The notes: generated by a model from the sequence alone, not told the origin. DNA of 34,688 nucleotides from an uncultured Oscillospiraceae bacterium (GCA_934589145.1 CAKTNW010000020.1:1-34688); one strand, 5' to 3'. Positions 15,515-23,887 are shown, counted from the first letter of the stretch. Made by a program: numbers and translations.

Positions 15515-17737
15515 ATGCGCAGGCAAGACGAGGCACAACTGCATACCCCGCCCATCCCGGAGGATGAGGCGTTCACCCTGGAGTCCATCCTGGCCGAATA
15601 CGGCAAGGGTGGGCGTCAGCCTGCCCAAACGGAGGAAGCCCCCCCTCCCCAGTCCGCGCCGGAGCCCATCCCGGAACCTGAACCGGAACCTGAACCGGAA
15701 CCTGTCCCCGCGCCGGAGCCCGCGCCAGCGCCGGAACCGGAGGAGGAGATCACCACACGGCTGCCCAGGCCGGAGAAGAAGCACAAGAAGAAAAAGCCCC
15801 GGAAGAAGCAGGACACCGCGGAATTCCCGGTGATCCGCACCGCGCCGGAACCCACGCCGCCCCCGCCGAAGCCTGCGCCGGAGCCGGAGGAGGAGCTGCC
15901 GCCGGACCGGGTCTCTCTGAAAAACCTTATGTACGACACGGTGGATTCCGTGCTGGCGGAGAATGACGACGGCATCCTGGAGGAACCGCCCACCCTGCGT
16001 GAGCGGCTGCAGGAGCTGCTGAATCGCCGCCGTTCCCGGAAAAAGCCCCGCCCCCGCCACGATACCGAGCAGCTCTGGGAGGAGCCGGAGCGCCGCAGAC
16101 CCGAGCCGGAGCCGGAACCGGAGCCCGACAGCGACGAGGCCTTCCGGGCGGAAAAGCGCCGGGTGAAGCATACCCGCCGCGCCCTGACCGTTCTCACCTT
16201 CCCGGTGGCGGCACTGCTGGCCCTGGCGATCCTGGACGGCCTGGGCTATATGCCCGCCCAGTGGCTGGAAAGCCCTCTGCTGCGCGCCTATGTGCCCTGC
16301 GGCATCCTGCTGATCACGGCGCTGCTGGCGGCGGACGTGTGGAAGCACGCCATCGATGAGCTGAAAGAACACCATGTGGCCAGCGCCCTGGGCGCGCTGC
16401 TGCTGACCCTTATCGTCGTTCTTGACGGCGTCGTGTCCGCCGCCGTCACCCAGGACAGCCACGTCCCCTTCGCCGCCACCGCCGCCCTTCTCCTGTGGAT
16501 GGAGCAGTGGTCGCTGCTGCTGCGGGCCGAAGCCCGGCGCGAGGCGTTCCAACTGGTGAACGTAGGCGGTGAGCCCCCTTATGTGGCCTCCGTCACCGAC
16601 GCCGGTGTCTGCAAGCAGAAGGGCCGCCTGTCCGGCTTCTATCATATGACGGACAAGCCCGATCCGGCCCGCCGCTGGCAGTGGTATCTCACCCCCCTGC
16701 TGCTCAGCGCCGCCACGGTGCTCTCCGCGGTGGTGTGTCTCTCCAACCAGTGTATGGAGCGCTTCCTGTGGGTCTGGTCGGCCCACCTGACGGTGGCGCT
16801 GCCCCTGTCCCTGCCGCTGACGGCGGCGCTGCCCTTCCAGCGGCTCCAGCACCGGCTGACCCGGGGCGGCAGCGCCCTGGCCGGTTACGCGGGAGCGCCT
16901 CCCCTCAGCCGTGCCCGCCAGTTGGTGGTGACGGAGAACGACCTCTTCCCTACCGGCACGGTGGCCTTCAACGGCTATAAGGTCTATGGCGAGGAGCGGG
17001 TCAAAATGCTCTCCTACGCCGCCGGGATGGCCCAGGCGGCCCATAGTCAGCTCTCTCCCCTGTTCCGTCAGCAGCTTGCGGCGGAGGGCGGCTTCTCCGC
17101 CCGGGTGGACGACCTGCGCTTCTGCGAGGAGGGCGGCGTCACCGGTATGATCCGGGGCGAGACGGTGGCCATGGGCAGCGCGTACTTCATGCGCAAGCAG
17201 AAGGTGGCCCTGCCCCACGACCTGAAGCTGCAGACCGGCGTATTCCTGGCCATCGACGGTGTGCTGGGCGCTATCTTCGTCATCAAGTACCAGCCCTCCC
17301 GCAACGTGGACTGGGCCCTGCGGGCCATGCGCCGCGCCGGACTACGGCCCGTGCTGGCCGTCCGCAGCGGCAACGTGACCCCCGGCCTTCTCAAGCGGAA
17401 GTTCGGCGTGGACTGCAAGCCCCTCTACCCCAATGTCTCCGCCCGTCTGGCGCTGTCCGACGTGATGGAACAGCAGGGTGAAGCCCCCAACGCCGTCATC
17501 TACCGGGAGGGGCTCATGCCCCTGGCCGAGGCCGCCATCGGTTCCCGCCGCCTGCGCAGCGTCGTCAGGACCGGTACCTGGCTGTGCTATGCCGGTGCGG
17601 TGGTGGGCCTGCTGCTGACCTACTATCTCACCTCCGTGGGCAGCTACGGCACCCTCTCTCCCCTGTACATGCTGGCCTTCCTGGCCCTGTGGCTGCTGCC
17701 CACGCTGCTGCTCAGCGGTCTTGCCAAGCGGTTCTGA
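15515..17737 (+). CDS. P-type ATPase-like membrane pseudoenzyme with EP-rich N-terminus
   Basis: The 740-residue protein begins with a 220-residue cytoplasmic region rich in Pro, Glu, Lys and Arg (EPEP runs near 50-65 and 190-200; KKHKKKKPRKK between). Six helices follow (about 226-445), then a large cytoplasmic part and two C-terminal helices (about 688-738). This 8-helix layout and the local motifs match P1B-type ATPases: VALPLSLPLTAALPF aligns with the VxxPCALGLATP helix, LFPTGTV (about 478-484) with DKTGTLT, and GMIRGETVAMGSAYFM with the N-domain. However, the phosphorylated Asp is Phe, the CPC metal site is LPL, and the GDGxND hinge is replaced by YREGLMP. It therefore cannot pump by the known cycle. 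A regulatory or scaffold role is possible. It is likely in one operon with rlmB. Confidence 0.75.
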   Translation: MRRQDEAQLHTPPIPEDEAFTLESILAEYGKGGRQPAQTEEAPPPQSAPEPIPEPEPEPEPEPVPAPEPAPAPEPEEEITTRLPRPEKKHKKKKPRKKQDTAEFPVIRTAPEPTPPPPKPAPEPEEELPPDRVSLKNLMYDTVDSVLAENDDGILEEPPTLRERLQELLNRRRSRKKPRPRHDTEQLWEEPERRRPEPEPEPEPDSDEAFRAEKRRVKHTRRALTVLTFPVAALLALAILDGLGYMPAQWLESPLLRAYVPCGILLITALLAADVWKHAIDELKEHHVASALGALLLTLIVVLDGVVSAAVTQDSHVPFAATAALLLWMEQWSLLLRAEARREAFQLVNVGGEPPYVASVTDAGVCKQKGRLSGFYHMTDKPDPARRWQWYLTPLLLSAATVLSAVVCLSNQCMERFLWVWSAHLTVALPLSLPLTAALPFQRLQHRLTRGGSALAGYAGAPPLSRARQLVVTENDLFPTGTVAFNGYKVYGEERVKMLSYAAGMAQAAHSQLSPLFRQQLAAEGGFSARVDDLRFCEEGGVTGMIRGETVAMGSAYFMRKQKVALPHDLKLQTGVFLAIDGVLGAIFVIKYQPSRNVDWALRAMRRAGLRPVLAVRSGNVTPGLLKRKFGVDCKPLYPNVSARLALSDVMEQQGEAPNAVIYREGLMPLAEAAIGSRRLRSVVRTGTWLCYAGAVVGLLLTYYLTSVGSYGTLSPLYMLAFLALWLLPTLLLSGLAKRF
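15671..15704 (+). repeat. 12-bp tandem repeat encoding EPEP
   Basis: Nearly three copies of CCGGAACCTGAA encode (Pro-Glu) dipeptides in the N-terminal linker. Perfect DNA-level repetition suggests recent slippage expansion and possible length variation between strains. Confidence 0.8.
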
Positions 17738-17780
17738 TGAAATCCGTGGCGCGCAGCGGCACACCATCGCTTTTCGCTTG

Positions 17781-17828
17781 TAAGCATAAAAAAGTCACGC
17801 GGCGCTGCCGCGTGACTTTTTATGCTTA
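17781..17828. terminator. Bidirectional terminator between convergent genes
   Basis: Long arms (core AAAGTCACGCGGC, extended by TAAGCAT/ATGCTTA; one A extra on the left) enclose a GCT loop and have A/T runs on both sides. It ends rlmB-operon transcription from the left and pyrophosphatase transcription from the right. Confidence 0.93.
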
Positions 17829-17832
17829 CTTT

Positions 17833-19446
17833 TTAGCCCCACAACGTGGTCAGCATGGGAATGACCTGCTTCTTGCGGGACATGACGCCCGGCAGAAACA
17901 CCGTGTTGTCCTTGGGCTCCGCGGCAAAGGCGTTGCGGATGACCTCGTCGCTGCCGATGTACAGCAGTTGGGTGCCCTCCTGCAAAACATCCGTCAGCAT
18001 CAGGATCACCATGTCGTAGCCGTGCTCCTGCCGCATCCGGCGCATGGCCTTCAGCAGATCGTCCTTGCGCTCCATCAGGTGCTCGGAGTTGATGCACGTC
18101 ACCTGACCCACGCCCAGATTCTGCTCGGCGATGTGGAACTCCTTGAAGTCGCTGCGCAGCAGCTCCTCGGCGGACTTGCCGTCCACCGCGCCGGCGGCGA
18201 ACAGCTCACGGCCCAGCTCATCCAGGGACACACGGGCCATGCGGGCCAGCCGCTCGGCCATGGCGATGTCCCGCTTGGTGCAGGTGGGGGACTTGAACAT
18301 GACCGTATCCGACAGGATGGCCGCCGCCATCAGGCCCGCCATATGGGGCGAGGGCATGACGCCGTGCTCCTGATACATGGAGGTGATGATGGTGTTGGTG
18401 CTGCCCACCGGCTCGTTGCGGACGTTGATGGGCTGCCGGGTCTGGATATCCGCCAGACGGTGGTGATCCACGATGGCCAGGATCTCCGCCTGCTCGATGC
18501 CCGGCACGGTCTGGGACAGCTCGTTGTGGTCCACCAGCACCACCTGCTTGCGCCGCGGGCGCAGCAAGTGGTAACGGGACAGGGTGCCCACGACCTTCTC
18601 CTCCTCGTCCAGCACGGGGTAGCAGCGGTAGCGGCTCTTCAGCACCACCTCGCGGACGTCGTCGATATAGTCGTCCAGATGGAAGCAGATCAGGTTCCCC
18701 GTGGCGCAGGGCCGGGAAATGGGAATGGCCTGATAGATCAGCCGGTGGACGCGGCTGGCGTCAAAGGGAGTGGAGATGATGCAGGTCTTGCCCGCGTCCT
18801 TGATCCACTCCGGATCCACATCCGTCTGGCACAGGATCAGGCAGGACACCTGCATGTCCAGCGCACGGCGGATCATGTCCGGCTGGCTGCCGCACAGCAC
18901 GATGCTGTCGGAGCTGTCGAACAGCAGATTCTCGCAGCTCTGGGGCAGGGCGATGGACACGCTGCCGGACAGGGTATCCACCAGGTCGCCGCCCTCGCCC
19001 ACGACGCGGCCCTCGATGACGCTGAGGAGGTTGAACATGGGCACCTCCTCCACCACCGGGTTGGCGATGGTATTCAGGCTGAAGGTGGCGATGTCACCGG
19101 CGGACAGCATGCCGTACAGCGTGCCGTCCTCGTTGGTGACGGGGATGGCGGAGATCTTCTGATTGCGCATCAGCTGCCACGCCCGATCCATGGTGACGGA
19201 GGCGTCCAGGCAGGGCGGCCGGTCAAAATCCAGATCACGCACCTGCGTGCGGACGTTCTGGATCAGCCGGGGCGGCTTGAAGCCGAAGCGCTTCAGCATC
19301 CGGTTGGTCTCGTCGCTGATGGCGCCCAGGTGCACCGCCACATACTCCTTTTCGCCCAGCGCGTTCTTCAGCGCGGCATAGGACATGGCGGCCACGATGG
19401 AATCCGTGTCGGGATTGCGGTGTCCGGTCACATAGATCTCGTTCAT
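17833..19446 (-). CDS. Manganese-dependent inorganic diphosphatase with CBS-DRTGG-CBS insert
   Basis: Family II pyrophosphatases split PPi to two phosphates, pulling biosynthetic reactions forward. The DHH-type active site is visible: GHRNPDTDSI (His9, Asp13, Asp15), VDHH (near residue 327), a DHHA2 domain and the C-terminal SRKKQV substrate motif. Between the first two motifs lies a regulatory insert: CBS (VTMDRAWQLMRNQKISAIPV), a DRTGG-like region, and a second CBS (VVLKSRYRCYPVLDEEEKVVGTLSRY). In studied relatives this insert binds adenine nucleotides and diadenosine polyphosphates to tune activity. ATG 19446 has AAAGGAG 10 bases upstream; the TTG three codons earlier lies right on that site. 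Product 537 residues, normal for the CBS form. It has its own promoter, back-to-back with the MATE gene. Confidence 0.93.
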   Translation of the reverse strand: MNEIYVTGHRNPDTDSIVAAMSYAALKNALGEKEYVAVHLGAISDETNRMLKRFGFKPPRLIQNVRTQVRDLDFDRPPCLDASVTMDRAWQLMRNQKISAIPVTNEDGTLYGMLSAGDIATFSLNTIANPVVEEVPMFNLLSVIEGRVVGEGGDLVDTLSGSVSIALPQSCENLLFDSSDSIVLCGSQPDMIRRALDMQVSCLILCQTDVDPEWIKDAGKTCIISTPFDASRVHRLIYQAIPISRPCATGNLICFHLDDYIDDVREVVLKSRYRCYPVLDEEEKVVGTLSRYHLLRPRRKQVVLVDHNELSQTVPGIEQAEILAIVDHHRLADIQTRQPINVRNEPVGSTNTIITSMYQEHGVMPSPHMAGLMAAAILSDTVMFKSPTCTKRDIAMAERLARMARVSLDELGRELFAAGAVDGKSAEELLRSDFKEFHIAEQNLGVGQVTCINSEHLMERKDDLLKAMRRMRQEHGYDMVILMLTDVLQEGTQLLYIGSDEVIRNAFAAEPKDNTVFLPGVMSRKKQVIPMLTTLWG

Positions 19447-19491
19447 ATCGGTCAAACTCCTTTTACCGAAAAGTCTTTTTTCTTAGCTGCT

Positions 19492-19520
19492 ATTATAGTG
19501 CAGGCCGTGCCGTTGGTCAA
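19492..19520 (-). promoter_or_regulatory. Sigma-A promoter of the diphosphatase gene
   Basis: Leftward -35 TTGACC (19515-19520), 17 bases, perfect -10 TATAAT (19492-19497). Confidence 0.85.
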
Positions 19521-19525
19521 TGGTC

Positions 19526-19554
19526 TTGATTTACAGAAAAAACCATGTTATCAT
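19526..19554 (+). promoter_or_regulatory. Sigma-A promoter of the MATE gene
   Basis: -35 TTGATT (19526-19531), 17 bases, -10 TATCAT (19549-19554) with TG at the extended position. Its -35 lies only 5 bases from that of the divergent diphosphatase promoter, so polymerases would compete. It also rules out the upstream ATG at 19545 as the MATE start. Confidence 0.75.
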
Positions 19555-19592
19555 TAAATTTAAGTAAAGAAATCACAGAAAATGAGGGCTCT

Positions 19593-21068
19593 ATGTATCA
19601 CAACCACCACATTCACGAGACAAAGCATCTGAAAGAGGCCAACCTTCTGCAGGAGGAGAAATACCGCCACCTGACCGCCGACCCGGTGGGTAAGCTGGTG
19701 TGCGAGATGGCGGTGCCCACCATCATCTCCATGCTGGTAACGGCGGTGTACAACCTGGCGGACACCTTCTTCGTGGGCCTGATGCACTCCAACGCGGCCA
19801 CCGGCGCGGTGGGCGTGGTCTTTTCGCTGATGGCCATTATCCAGGCCACCGGCTTTTTCTTCGGCCAGGGCAGCGGCAACTACATCTCCCGCCAGTTGGG
19901 CCGCCACGAGACCGAGGACGCCGAGACCATGGCCATCACCGCCGTGACGCTGGCCTTTTCCATGGGCGTGGTGGTGCTGATCCTGGGCCAGATCTTTCTG
20001 CAGCCCCTGGCCCGCCTGCTGGGCTCCACCGACACCATCCTCCCCTACGCCTGCGACTATCTGCGGATCATCCTGCTGGGCGCGCCGTATATGACCGCCT
20101 CCTTCGTGCTGAACAATCAGCTCCGCTTTCAGGGCAGCGCCATATACAGCATGATCGGCATCGTGGCCGGTGCCGTCATCAACGTGGGCCTGGATCCCCT
20201 GCTGATCTTCACCTTCCAGATGGGCATCAGGGGCGCGGCCCTGGCCACCATCATCGGCCAGCTCTTCTCCTTCGGCCTGCTGCTGTTCGGCTGCACACGG
20301 GGCGGCAACCTGCGGCTCCACCCCAGCAAGATCCGCTTCACCCGCCACATTTTCAAGGAGATCCTCCGGGGCGGCTTCCCCAGCCTGTGCCGCCAGAGCC
20401 TGATGGCCATCTCCACCATCTGCCTGAACACCGCCTCCGGCCTGTACGGCGACGCGGCCATCGCCGCCATGAGCGTGGTGAGCCGGGTCATGACCATGGC
20501 CAACTCCGCCCTCATCGGCTTCGGCCAGGGCTTCCAGCCGGTGTGCGGCTTCAACTACGGCGCCAAGCTCTATGACCGGGTGCGGCAGGGCTTCCGCTTC
20601 TGCGTCAAGTGGGGCACCCTGTTCCTGGTGGTGGCCTCCATCGTGGGCTATGCCTTCGCGCCCCAACTGGTGGCCATCTTCCGGGACGACCCGGAGGTGG
20701 TGGCCTTCGGCACGGTGGCCATGCGGTGCCAGTGCCTCACCTTCCCCCTGGCGGCCTACGCCCTGGTCAGCAACATGATGACCCAGACCATGGGCAAGAC
20801 CGTGCCCGCCACCATTCTGGCCGCCGCCCGCCAGGGCCTGTTCTTCATCCCCGCCGTGCTGCTGATGCCCCTGTGGCTGGATCAGCTGGGCGTGCAGTTG
20901 GCCCAGTCGGTGGCGGATGTGCTGTCCTTTGCCCTGACACTGGTGATGATGCGCCGGGTGTTCCGCAACCTGCGCGCGGAGGAAAACGCCGCCACGCTGC
21001 TGCGCCACCAGCGGACGAGCGACCCCTATCCTGCGGAAAATGTCACGGAAATGCCGGAAACGCCCTGA
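19593..21068 (+). CDS. MATE family multidrug/cation efflux transporter
   Basis: MATE transporters export drugs or metabolites in exchange for Na+ or H+. The 491-residue protein shows twelve hydrophobic helices in two MatE halves, with PTIISMLVTAVYNLADTFFVG at the start of half one and a pseudo-repeat in half two (GGFPSLCRQSLMAISTICLN). The cytoplasmic N-terminus is unusually His-rich (MYHNHHIHETKH). I placed the start at 19593, where GAGGG precedes the ATG and which lies downstream of the promoter. The substrate cannot be inferred. prfB follows but has its own promoter at 21076-21104; no terminator separates them, so read-through is possible. Confidence 0.92.
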   Translation: MYHNHHIHETKHLKEANLLQEEKYRHLTADPVGKLVCEMAVPTIISMLVTAVYNLADTFFVGLMHSNAATGAVGVVFSLMAIIQATGFFFGQGSGNYISRQLGRHETEDAETMAITAVTLAFSMGVVVLILGQIFLQPLARLLGSTDTILPYACDYLRIILLGAPYMTASFVLNNQLRFQGSAIYSMIGIVAGAVINVGLDPLLIFTFQMGIRGAALATIIGQLFSFGLLLFGCTRGGNLRLHPSKIRFTRHIFKEILRGGFPSLCRQSLMAISTICLNTASGLYGDAAIAAMSVVSRVMTMANSALIGFGQGFQPVCGFNYGAKLYDRVRQGFRFCVKWGTLFLVVASIVGYAFAPQLVAIFRDDPEVVAFGTVAMRCQCLTFPLAAYALVSNMMTQTMGKTVPATILAAARQGLFFIPAVLLMPLWLDQLGVQLAQSVADVLSFALTLVMMRRVFRNLRAEENAATLLRHQRTSDPYPAENVTEMPETP

Positions 21069-21075
21069 TACCCCC

Positions 21076-21104
21076 TTTACAGATGCCGTTTTTCCGGATA
21101 TAAT
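21076..21104 (+). promoter_or_regulatory. Sigma-A promoter of prfB
   Basis: -35 TTTACA (21076-21081), 17 bases, perfect -10 TATAAT (21099-21104). It starts 7 bases after the MATE stop codon. Confidence 0.85.
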
Positions 21105-21146
21105 AGTTTGGTTACTGAAATTTACGATATAAGGAGATCGACACAT

Positions 21147-22268
21147 ATGGCCGTTATCGAATACGATGATTATAAGCAGAAGCTGCTGGCGTTGGAGCCC
21201 ACCCTGGGCGAGCTGGAAAAGGCCCTGGGCATTCCCAAGGCCCGCGAGGAGCTGTCCGCCCTCCAGAAGGAGACGGAGCAGGACGGCTTCTGGAACGATC
21301 TGGAGCGCAGCCAGAAGGTGAGCCAGCAGATCAAGCGTCTGGAGAACAAGATCAAGAAGCATGACCGTCTGGTCAGCGAGTGGGAGGATACCCTAACCCT
21401 GTGCGAGATGGCCCAGGAGGAGGACGATGCCTCCCAGCTCCCCGACGTGATGGAGGGCTACGAAAAGCTCCAGAAGGAGATCAGTGAGCGCCGTCTGGCC
21501 GCCCTGCTCTCCGGCGAGTATGACGCCAACAACGCCATCCTCACCTTCCACGCCGGTGCCGGCGGCACCGAGGCCCAGGACTGGACGGAGATGCTCTACC
21601 GCATGTACACCCGCTGGGCCGAGCGCCACGGCTATACCTATCAGCTCATGGACTACGAGGCCGGTGAAGAAGCGGGCATCAAGTCCGCCACCATTCTCAT
21701 CGAGGGCGAGAATGCCTACGGCTACCTGAAGAGCGAGAACGGCGTCCACCGTCTGGTGCGCGTCTCCCCCTTCGACGCCAACGCCCGCCGCCAGACCAGC
21801 TTCGCCGCCCTGGAGGTCATGCCGGAGCTGGCCGACGACAGCGAGATCGAGATCCGGCCCGACGAGATCGAGATGCAGGCCTGCCGCTCCTCCGGCGCAG
21901 GCGGCCAGCACATCAACAAGACCTCCTCCGCCGTCCGCCTGACCCACCTGCCCACCGGCATCGTGGTGTTCTGCCAGACGGAGCGCAGCCAGTTCCAGAA
22001 CCGCGACAACGCCATGAAGATGCTGAAGGCCAAGCTGGCGGAGCTGAAGCTGCAGCAGCACGCCGAGAAGATCAGCGACATCAAGGGCGTGCAGATGAAG
22101 ATCGAGTGGGGCAGCCAGATCCGCTCCTATGTGTTTATGCCCTACACCCTGGCCAAGGACACCCGCACCGGCTACGAAATGGGCAACATCCAGGCGGTGA
22201 TGGACGGCGATATCGACGGCTTCATTAACGCCTATCTGACCGCCGCCGCCAACGGTGAGCTGAAATAA
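21147..22268 (+). CDS. prfB: Peptide chain release factor 2
   Basis: RF2 reads UGA and UAA stop codons and triggers peptide release. The protein has the coiled-coil domain 1, the SPF tripeptide typical of RF2 at about residues 206-208, and GGQ at about 251-253 (SSGAGGQHINKTSSAVR). AAGGAGA lies 9 bases before the ATG at 21147; the product is 373 residues. The reading frame is continuous: around codon 25, where many bacteria carry the CUU-UGA programmed frameshift, the sequence reads straight through (LGELEKALGIPK). Autoregulation by frameshifting is therefore absent. The gene ends at a shared bidirectional terminator. Confidence 0.96.
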   Translation: MAVIEYDDYKQKLLALEPTLGELEKALGIPKAREELSALQKETEQDGFWNDLERSQKVSQQIKRLENKIKKHDRLVSEWEDTLTLCEMAQEEDDASQLPDVMEGYEKLQKEISERRLAALLSGEYDANNAILTFHAGAGGTEAQDWTEMLYRMYTRWAERHGYTYQLMDYEAGEEAGIKSATILIEGENAYGYLKSENGVHRLVRVSPFDANARRQTSFAALEVMPELADDSEIEIRPDEIEMQACRSSGAGGQHINKTSSAVRLTHLPTGIVVFCQTERSQFQNRDNAMKMLKAKLAELKLQQHAEKISDIKGVQMKIEWGSQIRSYVFMPYTLAKDTRTGYEMGNIQAVMDGDIDGFINAYLTAAANGELK

Positions 22269-22273
22269 AAAAC

Positions 22274-22320
22274 AGTATAAAAAAGTACGCTGTGCTTTGC
22301 ACAGCGTACTTTTTTATACT
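22274..22320. terminator. Bidirectional terminator overlapping a stop codon
   Basis: Perfect 22-bp arms (22274-22295 and 22299-22320, core GTACGCTGTGC) enclose a TTT loop, with A6 and T6 runs inside the arms. It serves prfB rightwards and the carbon-one cluster leftwards. The TAA of the cyclo-ligase gene (22314-22316) lies in the right arm. Confidence 0.95.
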
Positions 22321-23147
22321 CGGTACACGTCCTTCTCCGTGACGATGAGGTCGAACCGCTTGTCGTGGGGCTCCATGGGCACCTCCTCCGACAGCAGCTT
22401 TTCCCGGCACAGCAGCGCCGCCGGGCCGTGATAGCGGTCAAAGAACCGGTCGTAGTAGCCGCCGCCCTGTCCCAGCCGGTCGCCCCGCAGGTCACAGGAA
22501 AGGCACGGCGTCGCCACAAAGCCGATGTCCTCCACTGTCAGCAGCGGACAGTCCTCCACCGGCTCCAGAATGCCGTAAGCCCCCGGCTTCAACTGCGCCA
22601 GCGACGTTACATGGCACAGGGCCATGCTGTGCGCCGCGCCGCACCGGGGCAGGCATAGGGTCTTTCCGCTGTCCAGCACGTCCCGCAGCAGCGCCGTGGT
22701 GTCGATCTCCCGCTCCGTGCCCACAAAGGCGAATACCACCTTTGCCGCCCGATACTCCGGCAGCTCCGTCACGCGGCGGCAGATGGCCGCGGCGCTCTCG
22801 TCCCGATAGCTCTGGGGCAAAATCCGCTCCATAGTGCGCAGCTTCTTCCGCAATGCCGCTTTCTGTTCCGCAACGGTCATCTCCCGCTCCTCCCTGGTGG
22901 AGCGCTCCGCCTTCTGGCGGCGGGCGATCTCCATCATCCGCTCATACATCTCGTCGCCCACGCACTTGCGGGCATACTGGCACCACTGCACGCAGCTGAG
23001 GGCGTCGTTGTACGCCACAAAGCCGCACTTGTCGCAGGTCACCTGGGTGTCGGTGGAAAATATCTCGATGGTATTGCCGCACACCGGGCAGGTTTTCTCC
23101 CGGATGGTAGGGGTGCGGGGCTTCCCCTGACAGCCGTCCATGATCAT
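22314..23147 (-). CDS. 5-formyltetrahydrofolate cyclo-ligase with N-terminal Cys-rich zinc-ribbon domain
   Basis: The C-terminal part (from about residue 90) is a 5-formyl-THF cyclo-ligase, which uses ATP to return 5-formyl-THF to methenyl-THF. The family signature appears as LSCDLRGDRLGQGGGYYDR. The first 70 residues are an extra domain with Cys20-x2-Cys23, Cys38-x2-Cys41 and then Cys52, Cys56 and Cys62 (DALSCVQWCQYARKCVG). This is a zinc ribbon followed by a three-cysteine helix, not part of normal cyclo-ligases (about 190 residues). ATG 23147 has AAAGGAGG 8 bases upstream; the product is 277 residues. It is the last gene of the leftward carbon-one cluster, 19 bases after DUF1638. The two halves are in one uninterrupted frame, so the fusion appears genuine. 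Confidence 0.88.
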   Translation of the reverse strand: MIMDGCQGKPRTPTIREKTCPVCGNTIEIFSTDTQVTCDKCGFVAYNDALSCVQWCQYARKCVGDEMYERMMEIARRQKAERSTREEREMTVAEQKAALRKKLRTMERILPQSYRDESAAAICRRVTELPEYRAAKVVFAFVGTEREIDTTALLRDVLDSGKTLCLPRCGAAHSMALCHVTSLAQLKPGAYGILEPVEDCPLLTVEDIGFVATPCLSCDLRGDRLGQGGGYYDRFFDRYHGPAALLCREKLLSEEVPMEPHDKRFDLIVTEKDVYRV

Positions 23148-23166
23148 GGTCTTGTCCTCCTTTGCT

Positions 23167-23865
23167 TCAGTAGAGCAGCCGCCGTCCCGGCTCACCCGCC
23201 GGGAAGAAGTCTGTCTCCTTCACAGTATGCCCCTTTTCCAGCACCAGAAACTGCGTTTCCCACCGGCCGGCCACCAGATTTTCCAGCACCCGGTTGCTGC
23301 CGGTCACATAGTCCAGATCGCAGCGGATCAGGTCGGCGCACTGCTGCATCTCCGCCACGAAGTCCTCGGCATAGCAGTCGTACACGCCGGTGTCGATCAT
23401 GTCGGCGTGGTGATAGCCCTCCATAAATCCGCCGAAGATGGAGGTGCCGATCTCCATGCCGTACCGGCGGCAGATCTCATCCTTGAAGGCCGCCACCGAG
23501 TGTTCGCCCCGGTCGCAGTCCCGAAAGTAGATGTGGCCCTCCTGCTTGGCGTCGGCGCGCAGGGTGTCGTCGGTCTGCAGCATCATGGTGACGCAGTCGT
23601 CCATTTTCGGCAGCACCACCCGGCAGGGCAGGGTCACGCCCTCCCACACGCCGCCGCAGCTGCACACGCAGGACAGCATCGTGGTGATGTTCTCCGGCAG
23701 CTCCGCCATGGTGCGCAGCAGCGTCTCATGCATCACCGCGGGCTCCTTGTGGTTCTCCCAGCTCAGCTCCCGCACCGGGAAGTCCGTCCCCAGCTTCTGC
23801 TGGGCCGCGTCCAGATGATGCCGCACCGAGGCGCAGCACAGGATCAGCGTATCTTTCTTGTCCAA
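23167..23865 (-). CDS. DUF1638 domain protein
   Basis: The 232-residue protein matches DUF1638 (LILCCASVRHHLDAAQ..., an internal CSCGGVWEG segment, and YVTGSNRVLENLVAGRW near the end). The family has no established function but recurs beside corrinoid-dependent methyltransferase and one-carbon genes in anaerobes. Conserved Cys, His and Asp residues (CVCSCGG, FRDCDRGEH, YHHADMIDTGVYDCY) suggest a metal or cofactor site. Translation starts at TTG (23863-23865), with AAGGAGG 8 bases upstream; no ATG is available nearby. A hairpin (23888-23918) lies between the channel gene and this ribosome site, so expression may be set below that of the upstream genes. Confidence 0.8.
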   Translation of the reverse strand: MDKKDTLILCCASVRHHLDAAQQKLGTDFPVRELSWENHKEPAVMHETLLRTMAELPENITTMLSCVCSCGGVWEGVTLPCRVVLPKMDDCVTMMLQTDDTLRADAKQEGHIYFRDCDRGEHSVAAFKDEICRRYGMEIGTSIFGGFMEGYHHADMIDTGVYDCYAEDFVAEMQQCADLIRCDLDYVTGSNRVLENLVAGRWETQFLVLEKGHTVKETDFFPAGEPGRRLLY

Positions 23866-23887
23866 GGCAAACGCCTCCTTACAAAAT

